A stretch of 64,000 nucleotides of DNA, from the NCBI GenBank assembly GCA_047967505.1, contig CM106540.1; one strand, 5' to 3'. Position 1 is the stretch's first letter, and each line of letters begins with the position of its first letter. Below the pieces are notes generated by a model. The model saw nothing but the letters and a program-made list of their open reading frames with translations, ran no database searches and was not told where the DNA came from. Positions 44,290 through 54,619 of this stretch are shown here, one piece after another. The translations under genes and the position numbers were made by a program. Source of the DNA: Dipteris shenzhenensis (taxonomy: Eukaryota > Polypodiophyta > Polypodiopsida > Gleicheniales).

Positions 44290-44660
44290 ATCCCCAAGGC
44301 GGCTGGATAGTTCTATGGCAACTATTGATGGGGTAAGTCGATGGCAGCGGTGGGGTAAGTCGATAGCATCGATGGGGTAAATCGATGGCTGCGATCAACG
44401 CAGTAAGTCAATGGCGACGGTCGGCACAGTAGGTCCATGGCGATGGCCGATGTGATGTGGCAAGGACCACGATCGACGTGATATGAGATGGCAAGATGGT
44501 GAGGGGAAGTGTGATTTGACGATGGCAACAGTCAACGGGATACTTCTTTGGCAGCGACTGGCAGGATATGCGATGATAATGCGCAGTGCGATCTGACGAT
44601 GGCGACGGTCGGCAGGATACTTCTATGGCGACGACTGGCAGGATACTGACTATGTAAGGA
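44290..44660. repeat. Minisatellite of GATGGCGACGGTCGGCAGGATA-type units
   Basis: Imperfect units of about 20-50 nt built from GATGGCGACG, TCGGCAGGATAC, GGGGTAAGTCGATGGC and ACTTCTATGG repeat across the stretch. The density of CG sites is much higher than around it. Confidence 0.7.
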
Positions 44661-46528
44661 AGTAAAAGGAAGATAGAGAGAGGGGGGGGTGTGAAGGTTA
44701 GTGCGAGAGCGAGTGAGTAGAGCACACTTGTGTGGGGCAGGACTGACTGTGAGGTCAGCATGCCAAATGGCGAGCAGATGCAAAAATGGATGTACTGACT
44801 CTAATCACCTAGTGCTGACTGTGGGTGGGTGCATGTGTGTTTGGTAGGGACTAGTGGGCTATGGGTGCATCGGGTGAGATGCCTACTGTACTGATTCACC
44901 TAGACCTAGACTCGATGATTATGAGAAATGTAGTGTAAGCGGACACCGTATTGCTGCATAGCATGTTAAAAGCCACGTAGAGTAAGAGTCCATCTTGTTT
45001 TTTACCTTGGATGTTAGAGGCACATTGGCATTGGGCTTAGTTGTTGCGGCATGGTCCATCTTCTTAGGGAAAGCGGGATCTTGTGAGTCTGCCCTTGGCA
45101 CAGACCCTTGCTTTTGTGAGAAGGTGGGTATCATTGGAGGGGGTACGTTTGCAAGGATGCGTCAATTTTACGAGCAAAAACCTATGAGCAGGTTTATCCG
45201 AGCGTGTTTTTCAAGAGATTTTTAAAAATGTTTTTCTTTAGGAAACATGGTTTTTACACTTTTATTTTCACTAGAACTAGATCCCTTTATCATAAAAATA
45301 TACAGACTAGTCACTCATTCATTTTTACACAACATAATTTTCTTATTTAGAGACATCCCTTTGTACCCCTGTTATTACCTTAAAAAAGTATTGATTCCTT
45401 TAAGAAACATTCCTCATAATCACTCTCAATGTAATAATACTATGCATATATAATTACTTATTTACACATTTATATAATATGGCAATATCTTGTTAGTGTT
45501 TTTATAGCATATTTATGGACATGTTTCTAAAGAAGTTTAAATTACTATAAATAAGTATTAACTTGGGCTTATATATCACTCTCATAAAATACATGTAATA
45601 TTTAATACTATATATGAAAAATTTTCCAAAATATAACTCCATAGATGTGCTCAAATGGGGTGTTCCGATCAAATTGAGTGGTTGAATGACTATATTTGGA
45701 CATTGGATATGAAAGTTATGTCACTTTTAAAAGTGCTATCCAAGGTAGTTTCGCCAGCGAAACTACCTTGGGAGACTTGCTTCAAAGGGGTTTCGCTGGC
45801 GAAACTACCTGGATGGCTTGCTTCAATGAGTTTTCTTTGAAGAAACTCTTTCATGAAGATAGGTTGAGAGAGGGTTTTCAATGTCACCCCCTATTAAGTA
45901 AAAGTTGTAAGAAGGATCATAAGGGAATTTTTATAGAGAAGTCTACTCTACATGTGGGTTTATTCAAAAGCCATCCCATTATGTTCTCACCATTCCTACA
46001 GATTCACCTAAAGATTTTTGTATAAAATAGGCATTGCTATAATACTTTGCATATTTCTAAGTGAAACTATGTTTTCTTCTGATCGATTTTTGCCATATTT
46101 ATGCATAGTTGGAAGCTTTTTTTTTCCTTCGCTTAGACGCTCGGAAGATTTCGCTCAGAAAATGCTCGTCCCCCGTTTGCAATTACTTTCGAGGGTTTGC
46201 CTTTAGAGGGAGGTTTTTGTCTAGCACCTTGAAGGGAAGGGGTCAATCCTTGCGCTGCTCCATGGCTACCCTTGGCGATATTTTGTGTTGAGGCAGACTA
46301 TTTGTGGTAAGAGCGCATACTCGGTACTTTGGAGGTGGCTTGCTTCGTTCAGTTTGTCAGTAGCTTCTTGTGGTGCAATATCTCGGGGAGACACAGGTTC
46401 TTGTGTTGTTGCCTTCAGAACCTTCACAACTTGCACCCTTGACTTTGGGACCTAGGCGACCTTCTTGCCTTGGCTGCCTAAGTGGTTGGTGTTGACCGAG
46501 CTATTGGGGGGATGTGGTGGTGGAGGAG
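44661..46528. other. Non-coding stretch, partly very AT-rich
   Basis: 44661-45200 is of mixed composition; 45200-45650 and 46020-46120 are AT-rich without coding signal. It contains the palindromes listed separately. From 46300 on it may be the decayed tail of Gypsy G2. Confidence 0.4.
45740..45805. repeat. Two small palindromes with a shared core
   Basis: 45740-45771 is a perfect hairpin: CCAAGGTAGTTTCGC, spacer CA, GCGAAACTACCTTGG. At 45790-45805 the core recurs with the spacer reversed (GTTTCGC TG GCGAAAC) followed by TACC. Confidence 0.85.
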
Positions 46529-47401
46529 CTAGATAAGAGCTTGAGGCTCGAAGTGTGAGTTGGCAGTGTGGTCTTCTTCTTGGAACAGATGGGGTCTTTT
46601 GTACAGTATGGACTTCCCCTGGGCGTCGGTTTCGATTGAAGTGACGTTGGGCACAGAGGATAGCCTCTTTACTTGTTGCTGTTCATGGATTTCTTGAGTG
46701 GAGGATGGTAGTGGCGGTGGAGTGGGCGATGACACTAGTTTACCATTGTGGCAGTTGGCTCTCTTTTCTTTTCGAGGTTGGGCTTTTGTTCTAGAGATGG
46801 CAGGGGCTTCTTGTCTGCTCTCATGTGTAGCTTTGTTGTCGTGGATCGATGAGGGTGGAATTGAAGAAGTAGGACTTGGTCCACACAATGGGATTACCAC
46901 CGTTTGACCACCATTTGTGAGTGAGGCAGTCCAGGTGCGCCAGTCGATTTGGTAGTTCATGGTGTAGCACAAGGTTCTTCCCAATATAATCTGTTTGTTA
47001 GTTGCCTTTGTGGGGAGAACATAAAAGCGTATATCCACTACCTGGCAAACAATTGTTAGACTTAAATTCACAAAACCCAAGGTTCATAAGAGTTGGCCAT
47101 GTATAGCTCTTACTGAAGTGACAGTGAGGATTAGGGGTACCTGTAGCTTTTCCCATACCTCACGGGAGATGAAGTTGTGGCTCGCTCTTAGATCTATGAT
47201 GCTTTGATGTCGATGCACGGGACCTACAGTTGAAAACCTAGCTGGCTCCACTATTAGCTCACTTGGTACTTCCACCTGTTCAGTCGTTGCCTTAAGGAGT
47301 GTCATTTGCTTACACTGACAGAGCTTAGTGTTACGGGATCTAGCTTCCTCGATGGCCTAGCGTTTCATTCTGGCCACCTTAGCCTTGAGTTATTTTTCTC
47401 A
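46529..47401 (-). pseudogene. Retropepsin-like domain downstream of, and in frame with, Gypsy G2 integrase
   Basis: Past the integrase stop (TGA at 47399-47401) the same frame continues, with further stops, through LKAKVARMKR, IEEARSRNTKLCQCKQMTLL and IIDLRASHNFISREVWEKL (a degenerate DSGAS box), then QIILGRTLCYTMNYQIDW (compare the ILG box of aspartic proteases) and a Pro/Ser-rich tail to 46529. The starts at 47305 and 47080 are in register with the integrase frame. A protease after integrase is not the usual Gypsy order (gag, protease, reverse transcriptase, RNase H, integrase). G1 has the same arrangement. It may be a fused second protease or a decayed neighbour element. Confidence 0.55.
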
Positions 47402-48782
47402 ATGCATGGCTTGAAGGGTGGAGAGAGTGAGTGGCCCGTAGTATCTTTTTAATTTGCTCCTGTTAAGGTAGCCATCCATTTCTATCCCATCAAGGGTGGC
47501 TATTTGGCATGACCCTTGGGGAGTGATCTCAACCACGTGGTAGGGACCCATACCTCGGTAATTTAACTTGCATTTGGTATTATAGACATTGTATAGGAGT
47601 GCAAAATCTCCTTCTGCCAGGTGGTCCTTGTTCTTGAGATTGCAGTGAACCACTTTTTATGTTGGGCCTTTTCTACCTAGAGAGAGTAGGCTGCACACAG
47701 CCTTGTCTCCTCTAACCTTTCGAGGTTGATTAGCCGTTCTACTAATTCATTCTCTGTAAGTATTTCCTTAATGGTAAGACGAAGGCTTGGAACTACATAC
47801 TCCATTGGCATCAATGCCTCCACCCCGAAGGCTAGGCTAAAGGGGGTATAGTGAGTGGCGCTTTGTAGGAGGTCCTATAGGCCCATAACGCTACTATGAG
47901 CTCATGCTCCCAGTCGGTACGATTGGCTTCTATTGTACAAGTGATGATCTTACAACACATTTTATTGGAGCTCTCAGCCAAACCATTTGCCCTAGGGTAG
48001 TATGGCATTGACTTCCTATGTATGATCATAAACTCACTAGTTAGGATTGCTATCGTTTCATTGAGGAAGTGAGTTCCTCGGTCGGCGCCTGACTAACTCC
48101 AATGGACATTCGAACCACGTGATGACTTGTTCATATAAGAATTTGGCGGTGAATCTCGTATTGGCCTTCACTGTGGCTCTTCCTTATACCCATTTGGTGA
48201 AGTAATCGGTGGCCAGGATGATGTATCTGACCCTCGTCCCCTTAGCTCTGCTGGGCTTATGGGACCAATGAAATCGATGCCCCATTTTTTGAAGGGTTGA
48301 TCTGTCAGGATTCCGGTTAAGGACATCATGTTTGCCTTGTGTGGAATTTAGATACACTGGTAGGGGTCGCATCGTTTGATGAATTTGGCTACGTCTCCAA
48401 AGAGTGTCGGCCACCAAAGACCAGCTTGCAACACTTTACGTGTAGTAATATCAGTAGCAAAATGACCTCCTGCGATTCTTGAGTGGGCTTCTTCAAGCAC
48501 ATCGATGTATTCATGTTCGCACACACATCTTCGCAGGTGCCAGGATGCCATCCTTGCCCTTGCGGTATAGTTGGCCTACTCTATTAGTTGATATGGCGTT
48601 GCATCCTTAATGAGTTTGCGGGCTCTATCCTTCTTAAGGGCCTGGATCAAGGGCAATCCGTTTGCCAAGTAGTGGTAGATTTCCGCGGCCCATTTGGAAA
48701 TGATGTCGAGGAAAAAGAGAGAAGCATCTGGGAGATCATCTTCTACTCCCGTTGGGGCTTCACCATTTGGGATCCTCAATAG
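47402..48782 (-). pseudogene. Gypsy G2 integrase
   Basis: The zinc-binding H2C2 part reads HSRIAGGHFATDITTRKVL and CDPYQCI (48551-48348). The core includes KWGIDFIGPI (48290s, first Asp), a decayed second motif near 48080 (RGTHFLNETIAIL) and SMPYYPRANGLAESSNK (47990, with the catalytic Glu in GLAE). The C-terminal region, AFGVEALMPMEY then NLKNKDHLAEGDFALLYNV and KLNYRGMGPYHVV, ends at the first stop, TGA 47399-47401. Frames are shifted at several places. Confidence 0.8.
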
Positions 48783-48810
48783 GTGGTCGGCCAGAATGTG
48801 GGTTTTCCCT

Positions 48811-49950
48811 TTATGTATAGCAACTGTGAAGTTGAAGGATTAACATCCACCTAGTGATGCATCCGGTCATGCAGGGTTTGTTGACCAAGTATAGCAATGC
48901 TTGGTGGTCCATGAAGAAGACAAACTTGTTAGCCAACAAGTAGTGCATGAACTTCTTGACTGCATAGACCATGGCTAGGCCTTCCCCCTCTATTGTGGTG
49001 TAGTTAACCAGGAAATCTAGATTATGTTCCTCGCGTTGGGCTAACACACACCTGATGTCAAAGTTGGAGGCATCGATATGGACGTGGAATATTAAATTCC
49101 AATCGGGTGACCTCAACATTGGTGTCATGGGCTAGAGCTAGTTTGAGGGTTTTGAAGGACATTTGGCATTCCTTGGTCCACTCAAAGGATACTAGTAGTT
49201 TGTATAATGGGCAGGCTATGTTCACACAGAATAAGATGAATCTCCTGTAATAGCTCGTGTGGCCAGTAAATCGTTGGACTCCCTTGGCATTGGTGGGGGG
49301 TGGTAACTACAAGATGAGTTTGATTTATTATGATGCGTAGAGATTCCATTCAATGGGGACACTATGTGGCCTAGAATAACACCATGTTTGTGGCACTTAA
49401 GAGGATCGAGGGATATGCGGTATAAGCACATTTCTCGAGGATGAGCTTGAGGTACTTTAGGTGGTCATCCCCCGCTGCGAGTTCATGTAGATGTCATCCA
49501 AGAAGACTTCCACGAAGTCTCTCAGATACTCTTTGAATACCATGATCATCATCCATTGGAAGGTAGCAGGGGCATACACTCCTGGCTGCGTACACTCCCC
49601 ATAATCCAAATATCATCACCTTGGTTGCATACACTTCCCATTTGATTGCGAAGGTAGTTTTATGTTGATCTTGCAAGGCGATCAACACTTGGTTTATCCC
49701 AAAAATCCATCTAGTAAGCTATAAGCTTCCTTTCTGACTACCCTTTCTAGAACATGTTCCATGAATGGCAAGGGGTAGTGGTCACATCTGGCGGTGACAT
49801 TAACATTTTTTAGATCCATGCATACTCTTATGTTTTCACTTTTCTTTAGAACTATTACGATGGGTGATACCAAGTCCGTACGCTCAATCTCATAGATGAA
49901 TCCCGCATTTATGAGTCCTAGATTTCTTCCCTCACTATGAGTGCATATGT
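48811..49950 (-). pseudogene. Gypsy G2 reverse transcriptase and RNase H
   Basis: Reverse transcriptase motifs are readable across stops: AGFIYEIERTDLVSPIVIVL, NIRVCMDLKNVN, a broken YNQ..I.LQDQHKTTFAI segment (49688-49590), and VFLDDIYMN near 49500, where the FLDD box keeps both catalytic Asp. RFTGHTSYYRRF and PLYKLLVSFEWTKEC follow. RNase H is open at 49128-48811 (FHVHIDASNFDIRCVLAQ, FFMDHQALLYLVNKP). Stops and an insertion near 49570 (VYAARSVCPC) make it dead. Confidence 0.8.
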
Positions 49951-50427
49951 GGGATTCAAGCTGTTTTGGTTTTCAACAAATTAAAAAAAAGTTATGGACC
50001 GTGCCCTTAAATGTGTATGCATAACTTTAGCACAACATTGGAGGATGGTTATGTTTTAATGCATGCCTAATGTTCTCATTTAGGTGTGTCCTTGGGTTGA
50101 CGAGAACCTCACATAGTGTACTTTTGAATGATTACTTGGTTGCATGTATGTATAGAATATAATTTTGATGTTTTTGAATAAATTGATATATCCTATAGTC
50201 TTCAAGATGCATGCTTCACATGCAACATAGCACTTGTAATGCTTTAAAGGTCTCATTCCATAATTTTTTTCTCTCATGTTCAAGTTTGAAATGTTTACTA
50301 CAGCTTGAAGACAAAGTTTGCTGAATTCTATTGAGTAATGCATAAGTTATGGGTCATGTAAAATACCTACATATAGAAAATTCCCTCAACCTCACCAGAA
50401 ATGCCTACACCCAATCAAACAATGACC
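49951..50427. other. AT-rich spacer
   Basis: No gene is seen; a minus-strand open frame at 50343-50080 has no recognisable content. Confidence 0.45.
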
Positions 50428-51190
50428 CCATTGGATATGCTTTCGATGGTCAAATGTGCCACAAACTTCTTTCTTCACCAAGTGTTATTCACAACCGCCA
50501 TAAAATAGTATCTGAGGTGTATTATTCAAATGCTCTCATACCCTATGGGCACAATGCTTTGCACACATGTTAATCTAACCTAATTAGAAACACATGAAAA
50601 ATATCGTGTCCATTAGATATGCTTTGGATGATAAAACGCGCCACAAACTCCTTTTTTCAACAAGTGTTATGCACAATTGCCAAAGAATAGTATCTGAGGT
50701 GTGTTATTCAAATGCACTCATACCCGATGGGCATGATACTTTGCACACACTTTAATCCAACCTATGTTGAGATGTGTGCAAAGTATTTTTCCCATCGGAT
50801 ATGCTTTGTATGGTCAAAGTCGGCACAAACCTAGTTTTTCATCAAGTATTATGCACAACCACCAAAAAATAGTATTTGAGGTATGTTATTTAAATGCGCA
50901 CATACCGGATGGGAATGATACCTTGAACTTGTGTCAATTTAACCTTTTTTTATTCAAAGTATCGTCATAATCAGATATGATTTGGATGGTCAAACTCCTA
51001 TTTTTCACTAAGTGTCATGCACAACCACAAAAAACATGCTTTGGGTGTGTTATCCAAATTTGCACACCACTGATGCGCATGATGATTTTCATGTGTGTCA
51101 ATACAACTTATGTTGATCCATGTGAAAAGTATCGTGCTGATCAGATATGCTCTAGATGGGGTCTCAAAAGGCCTCATAAGGAATGGATTA
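50428..51190. repeat. Satellite-like tandem array, ~171-184-bp period
   Basis: The block 'GATATGCTTTGGATGGTCAAA' starts near 50434, 50617, 50801, 50972 and 51143, giving spacings of about 183, 184, 171 and 171. Each unit continues with CACAAAC, 'AAGTGTTATGCACAACC', AATAGTATCTGAGGTGTGTT and 'GGGCATGATACTTTGCACACA'. Divergence between units is roughly 15-25% by eye. The last unit is cut short. Confidence 0.85.
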
Positions 51191-51339
51191 GGGAATGCTT
51201 AGTGGGCTAATGCAAGGGGCTTGGAGGGTCCCAAAGAGGCCTAACCAGCCCAACCTAGGTGGGTTAAGCCCACATTTGAGCCCACCTCTCCCCCCATCAA
51301 TGAGGGGAGGGGGCCACTTTTTGAAATTTGAATTTCAAA

Positions 51340-51800
51340 TTTCAAATCTCCCTCCCTCCCTCCCTCCCTCTCTCTCCCTCCCTCCCTCTCTCTCCCTCCC
51401 CCTCCTCCCTCCCTCCTCCCTCCCTCCCTCCCTCCTCCTCCCTCTCCCTCTCCCTCCCTCCCCCTCCCTCCTCCTCTCCCCTCCTCCGTCTTGCTTCTCC
51501 TCCTCCCTCCTCCCTCTCCCCTCCTCCTCCTCCTTCTGGCTCCTCCTCCCTCCTTCCTCTCCCTCCTTCTCCAGCTGCCCAGGCTCCCTCTCCTCTGCTC
51601 CTCCCTCCTGTAGAATCTCTTCCCTCCTCCTCCCTTCTGTAGCATCTCTCCCCTCCTTCTCCCTTTTGCACTCCTTTTGCAGCAACTCCCCTCCCTTCTA
51701 CACCTATCGCCCTACTGTCCTCCTCTTCCTCTTGCCCTCATCTGCTTCTCCTCCTCCCTCTTCCTTACTAATCTCTCCCTCTCACTACTCCATCTTTGCT
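51340..51800. repeat. (CCCT)n / CCTCC microsatellite
   Basis: A pyrimidine-rich simple repeat, about 350-450 nt, open in several frames on both strands. The flank 'GAAATTTGAATTTCAAATTTC' is a small palindrome. Confidence 0.9.
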
Positions 51801-52153
51801 AGCTCTCCCCTACATTTTAGCCTGCATAACTGATACCTCTCTTTGAGTACTCAAGGCACCATTTGAGGACATATCCAACAAGTACCATGTGAACCTACAA
51901 CTGGAGGTATAATATGCAAGCACACGCTGTTTGGGATATAGTGGAACTCCTCAAAGTGTGCTCCACAGTCTTCGATTACAAGGGAAGAAGCACCTTGACC
52001 TTTGGGTGGATAAAAACTTGTATCCTTTAGACCCTGCTACCCAAAAGAGTCCTCCTTTTCATATAGTGCATGATGTTGTTCGGTTTGTTGGGCAAGGGAC
52101 ATGCTAGATTGCTTGGATATTGGATTCGATTGAACCATTCTCAGACATTAGCT

Positions 52154-53580
52154 ATGCAAGCAAGTGAGGTGCAGAGAGCCCAAGCATAAGAACTTGCACA
52201 TTTGGGAAATATTACTATTGTGGCAATGCATAATAGTATGCAGGATCTCCAATTGCAAAACAAAGAACTCAGTGACAAAGCACATGCACTAGACTTCGAG
52301 TGACATGAATTGGAAGAATCAATCTAGAAGCTCGCTGAAAGCAAACAAGATTTGGAAAGGTCTATCTATGGCCAAGTTCAACGTGCTGTGGAGAAGGAAC
52401 GAGAGAAGTCGATAGAATGAGTACAAAAGTTGAAGGGAACACCTTTGGGACTGAAGGAGAGGAAAAGACAATTGCAATCTATGGATGGATTGTCAACCAA
52501 TAGTGGTGCCCGAAAGAGGAGAATACGGGCTGCAAGGTTAGTTCCCCAAATTTTCAATGAAATTTCTACTCCAAAATATTTGTGGTGCTGCATTGTCTCC
52601 ACTAAGACTCATTCATACTCTACTTTAGGAATTTCATGGAGGATGTGATGGGAACAATGGAAATGGATGATAGTGATCCTTTGGGACTGAAGGAGAGGAA
52701 AAGACAATTGCAATCTATGGATGGATTGTCAACCAATAGTGGTGCCCGAAAGAGGAGAATACGGGCTGCAAGGTTAGTTCCCCAAATTTTCAATGAAATT
52801 TCTACTCCAAAATATTTGTGGTGTTGCATTGTCTCCACTAAGACTCATTCATACTCTACTTTAGGAATTTCATGGAGGATGTGATGGGAACAATGGAAAT
52901 GGATGATAGTGATCCTTCATATGTTCTAAGAAGTTTAATAAAGCCAAGTGATGTCATGGAAGTGTTGAAGGACCTTAGACAAAAAGGGCTACGTGAACAA
53001 GTTGCTAGAGAGGTAATGAAGGATTTCAAGGGCCTTGTGCAAGCAAAGGAGGCGCTTGGAGCTTGTGATGCTACTGGTGTAATTCGTGAAGCATACAACT
53101 CTGTTTTTAAGATTTTCAAGTCTGCTATGGAGGAAAAGTATAAGATATCTACAATGCCATTGCCAACACCATGGTTTATAAGGCTTGCATGTCAAGAAAC
53201 AAACCAATGTGCTAGAGAAAAGCTTGGAGGATACCATTGTGTAAGTGGCACAATGACTTGGAAGAGTAAAAAGAAATTTGGCATCCAAACATTTGAGATG
53301 AATGCTTTTAATAATGTTTACGTGGATGTAGAGAATTTGCAGAGAGCCATGGTCAAATTCTATGGGATGAGAGAAGAAGGTAAGAGAAATTCCCTCTTCC
53401 CATTCAACTTTATTTCTTCTCATTTCTATATCCTTACTGTATTTCTCTTTCATTGTACAGATGGCAAGTAGTATTTGTTATAAAAATGGATGAAGCTCAG
53501 TTGGTAAAAGAGCACAAGCTAGAGAGGGTGAGCATTTGTATTATGAATGATGCCTTGTGTTTTGCTCAAGGGGATGAGGT
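52154..53580 (+). pseudogene. Intron-containing coiled-coil gene, nonsense-laden, unrecognised family
   Basis: Exon 1 starts at or before ATG 52154 and forms a coiled coil (MQDLQLQNKELSDKAHAL, KLAESKQDLERS), with four in-frame stops at 52187, 52301, 52325 and 52418. It continues to GARKRRIRAA. The intron 52773-52864 (CAAG|GTTAGT .. CTTTAG|GAATTTC) joins exon 2 (52865-53379) in frame: NFMEDVMGTMEMDDSDPS, VMKDFKGLVQAKEALGA, STMPLPTPWFIRLACQETN. A further exon near 53461 (WQVVFVIKMDEAQLVKEHKL) follows a GTAAGA..ACAG intron but is one base out of phase. Near 53580 it passes into Gypsy G3. I do not recognise the family; a mobile-element accessory protein is possible. Confidence 0.5.
52440..52911. 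repeat. Near-perfect 236-bp tandem duplication across an exon-intron-exon segment
   Basis: Copy 1 (about 52440-52675) and copy 2 (about 52676-52911) differ at one base in the compared part (GGTGCTGC versus GGTGTTGC). Each contains the end of exon 1, the whole 92-bp intron and the start of exon 2. Confidence 0.92.
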
Positions 53581-53815
53581 GAAATGGGAAAAACCCACAC
53601 TCGAGCAAACCCATTTGGTAGTAAAGCTAGCCAATAGGGGAACTACCAAGCCCTTGGGAGTGCTTACTGGCATAAACATTAAGGTATTTGGATTCACGTA
53701 CCTTGTCAGGTTTGTATTCATGGACTTCACTCGATAGTCGGGATATGAAGCTATCCTAGGTAGGCCCTTCTTGCAAATGTCCGGACTCGTGCATGACTGG
53801 CATAATAATAACATT
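53581..53815 (+). pseudogene. Gypsy G3 protease, C-terminal part
   Basis: The frame gives TKPLGVLTGINIKVFGFTYL and, across a TAG at 53735-53737, YEAILGRPFLQMSGL, the ILGRPFL box of plant Gypsy proteases. The catalytic Asp box is missing because homology starts downstream of it. Confidence 0.65.
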
Positions 53816-54619
53816 TACTTGTGTTGTAGCACGAGGAGCAAACAATGAGAGTGGACTTGCTCACCTACAAGGCCCACCCATTGTCAGTCCATCTCTTTGC
53901 CACACAATCTCACACCATTGCCCGAACCACCCCTCCATGAAGCTATTCCAACCCTGTGACAAGGAAGAGGATGAGAAGGAGTCAGACGAGTTCTGGTATG
54001 CACCTCTCCTTGAGCCAAAATTCTTGCTGGATGCAAATCCTAGCCAATATAGATGTCTTAGAGAGAGTAGGGTTTTAGATCACCACTCTAGAGCTCGAAA
54101 GTAACCCCGGTGGTTCCCCTAAGGTAAGAAGAGCAAAGTGGAAGAAGTGTTTGCCGTGGGTGAGATATAGAAGACAAACGAACTGTGAGGGTAAAATCAA
54201 ACTGTGGGGGCCATGACTACTCACCACGAGTTCTCCAATTGGGGAACCAGGGTGACTAAGGTAACCTCTCCCATCAGCTCTATAAGTGTAATGGAAGAGC
54301 ACCCTTCAAGTCCGAAACCCCATGTATCCAAAAGCTCAACCAAGGCCAAAAGGGCTGCACCTTTGGCAAAAATAAAGGAGACTGAAGAAAAAGAGAACCT
54401 ACATCAGGTACCAGCCCATTACAAGGCCTACACGATTGAGGATCGTAAGATCCTATACCAACATGCCAAAAGGTCTCGGGAAGACGAATGCTCTCAAGGG
54501 TATGACCGGCCAGCCCCAGTCAAGGAGGTAAACCTAACCCTAGAAGGGCAAGACCCCAAACCTGTATTCGTAGCTGTGACGATCTCACCCCCAATGAGGA
54601 CGATGCCTTAATAGCTCTC
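53816..54619 (+). other. Decayed linker between protease and reverse transcriptase of G3
   Basis: Frames are broken and no domain is recognised. The translation at 54204-54611 is Lys/Glu/Pro-rich, as expected for a linker. Confidence 0.4.

Larger units (their letters stand above)
46529..49950 (-). mobile_element. Gypsy G2 fragment (reverse transcriptase to integrase, then protease-like domain)
   Basis: Read on the minus strand, from 49950 down: reverse transcriptase, RNase H, integrase zinc finger and core, integrase C-terminus, then in the same frame a retropepsin-like domain and a tail to 46529. LTRs, gag and primer site were not recognised. It is the same family as G1 and G3. Confidence 0.8.

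Noticed and set aside
51195-51833. Plus-strand 212-codon frame and three minus-strand frames
   Set aside because: They are artefacts of the CCCT microsatellite.
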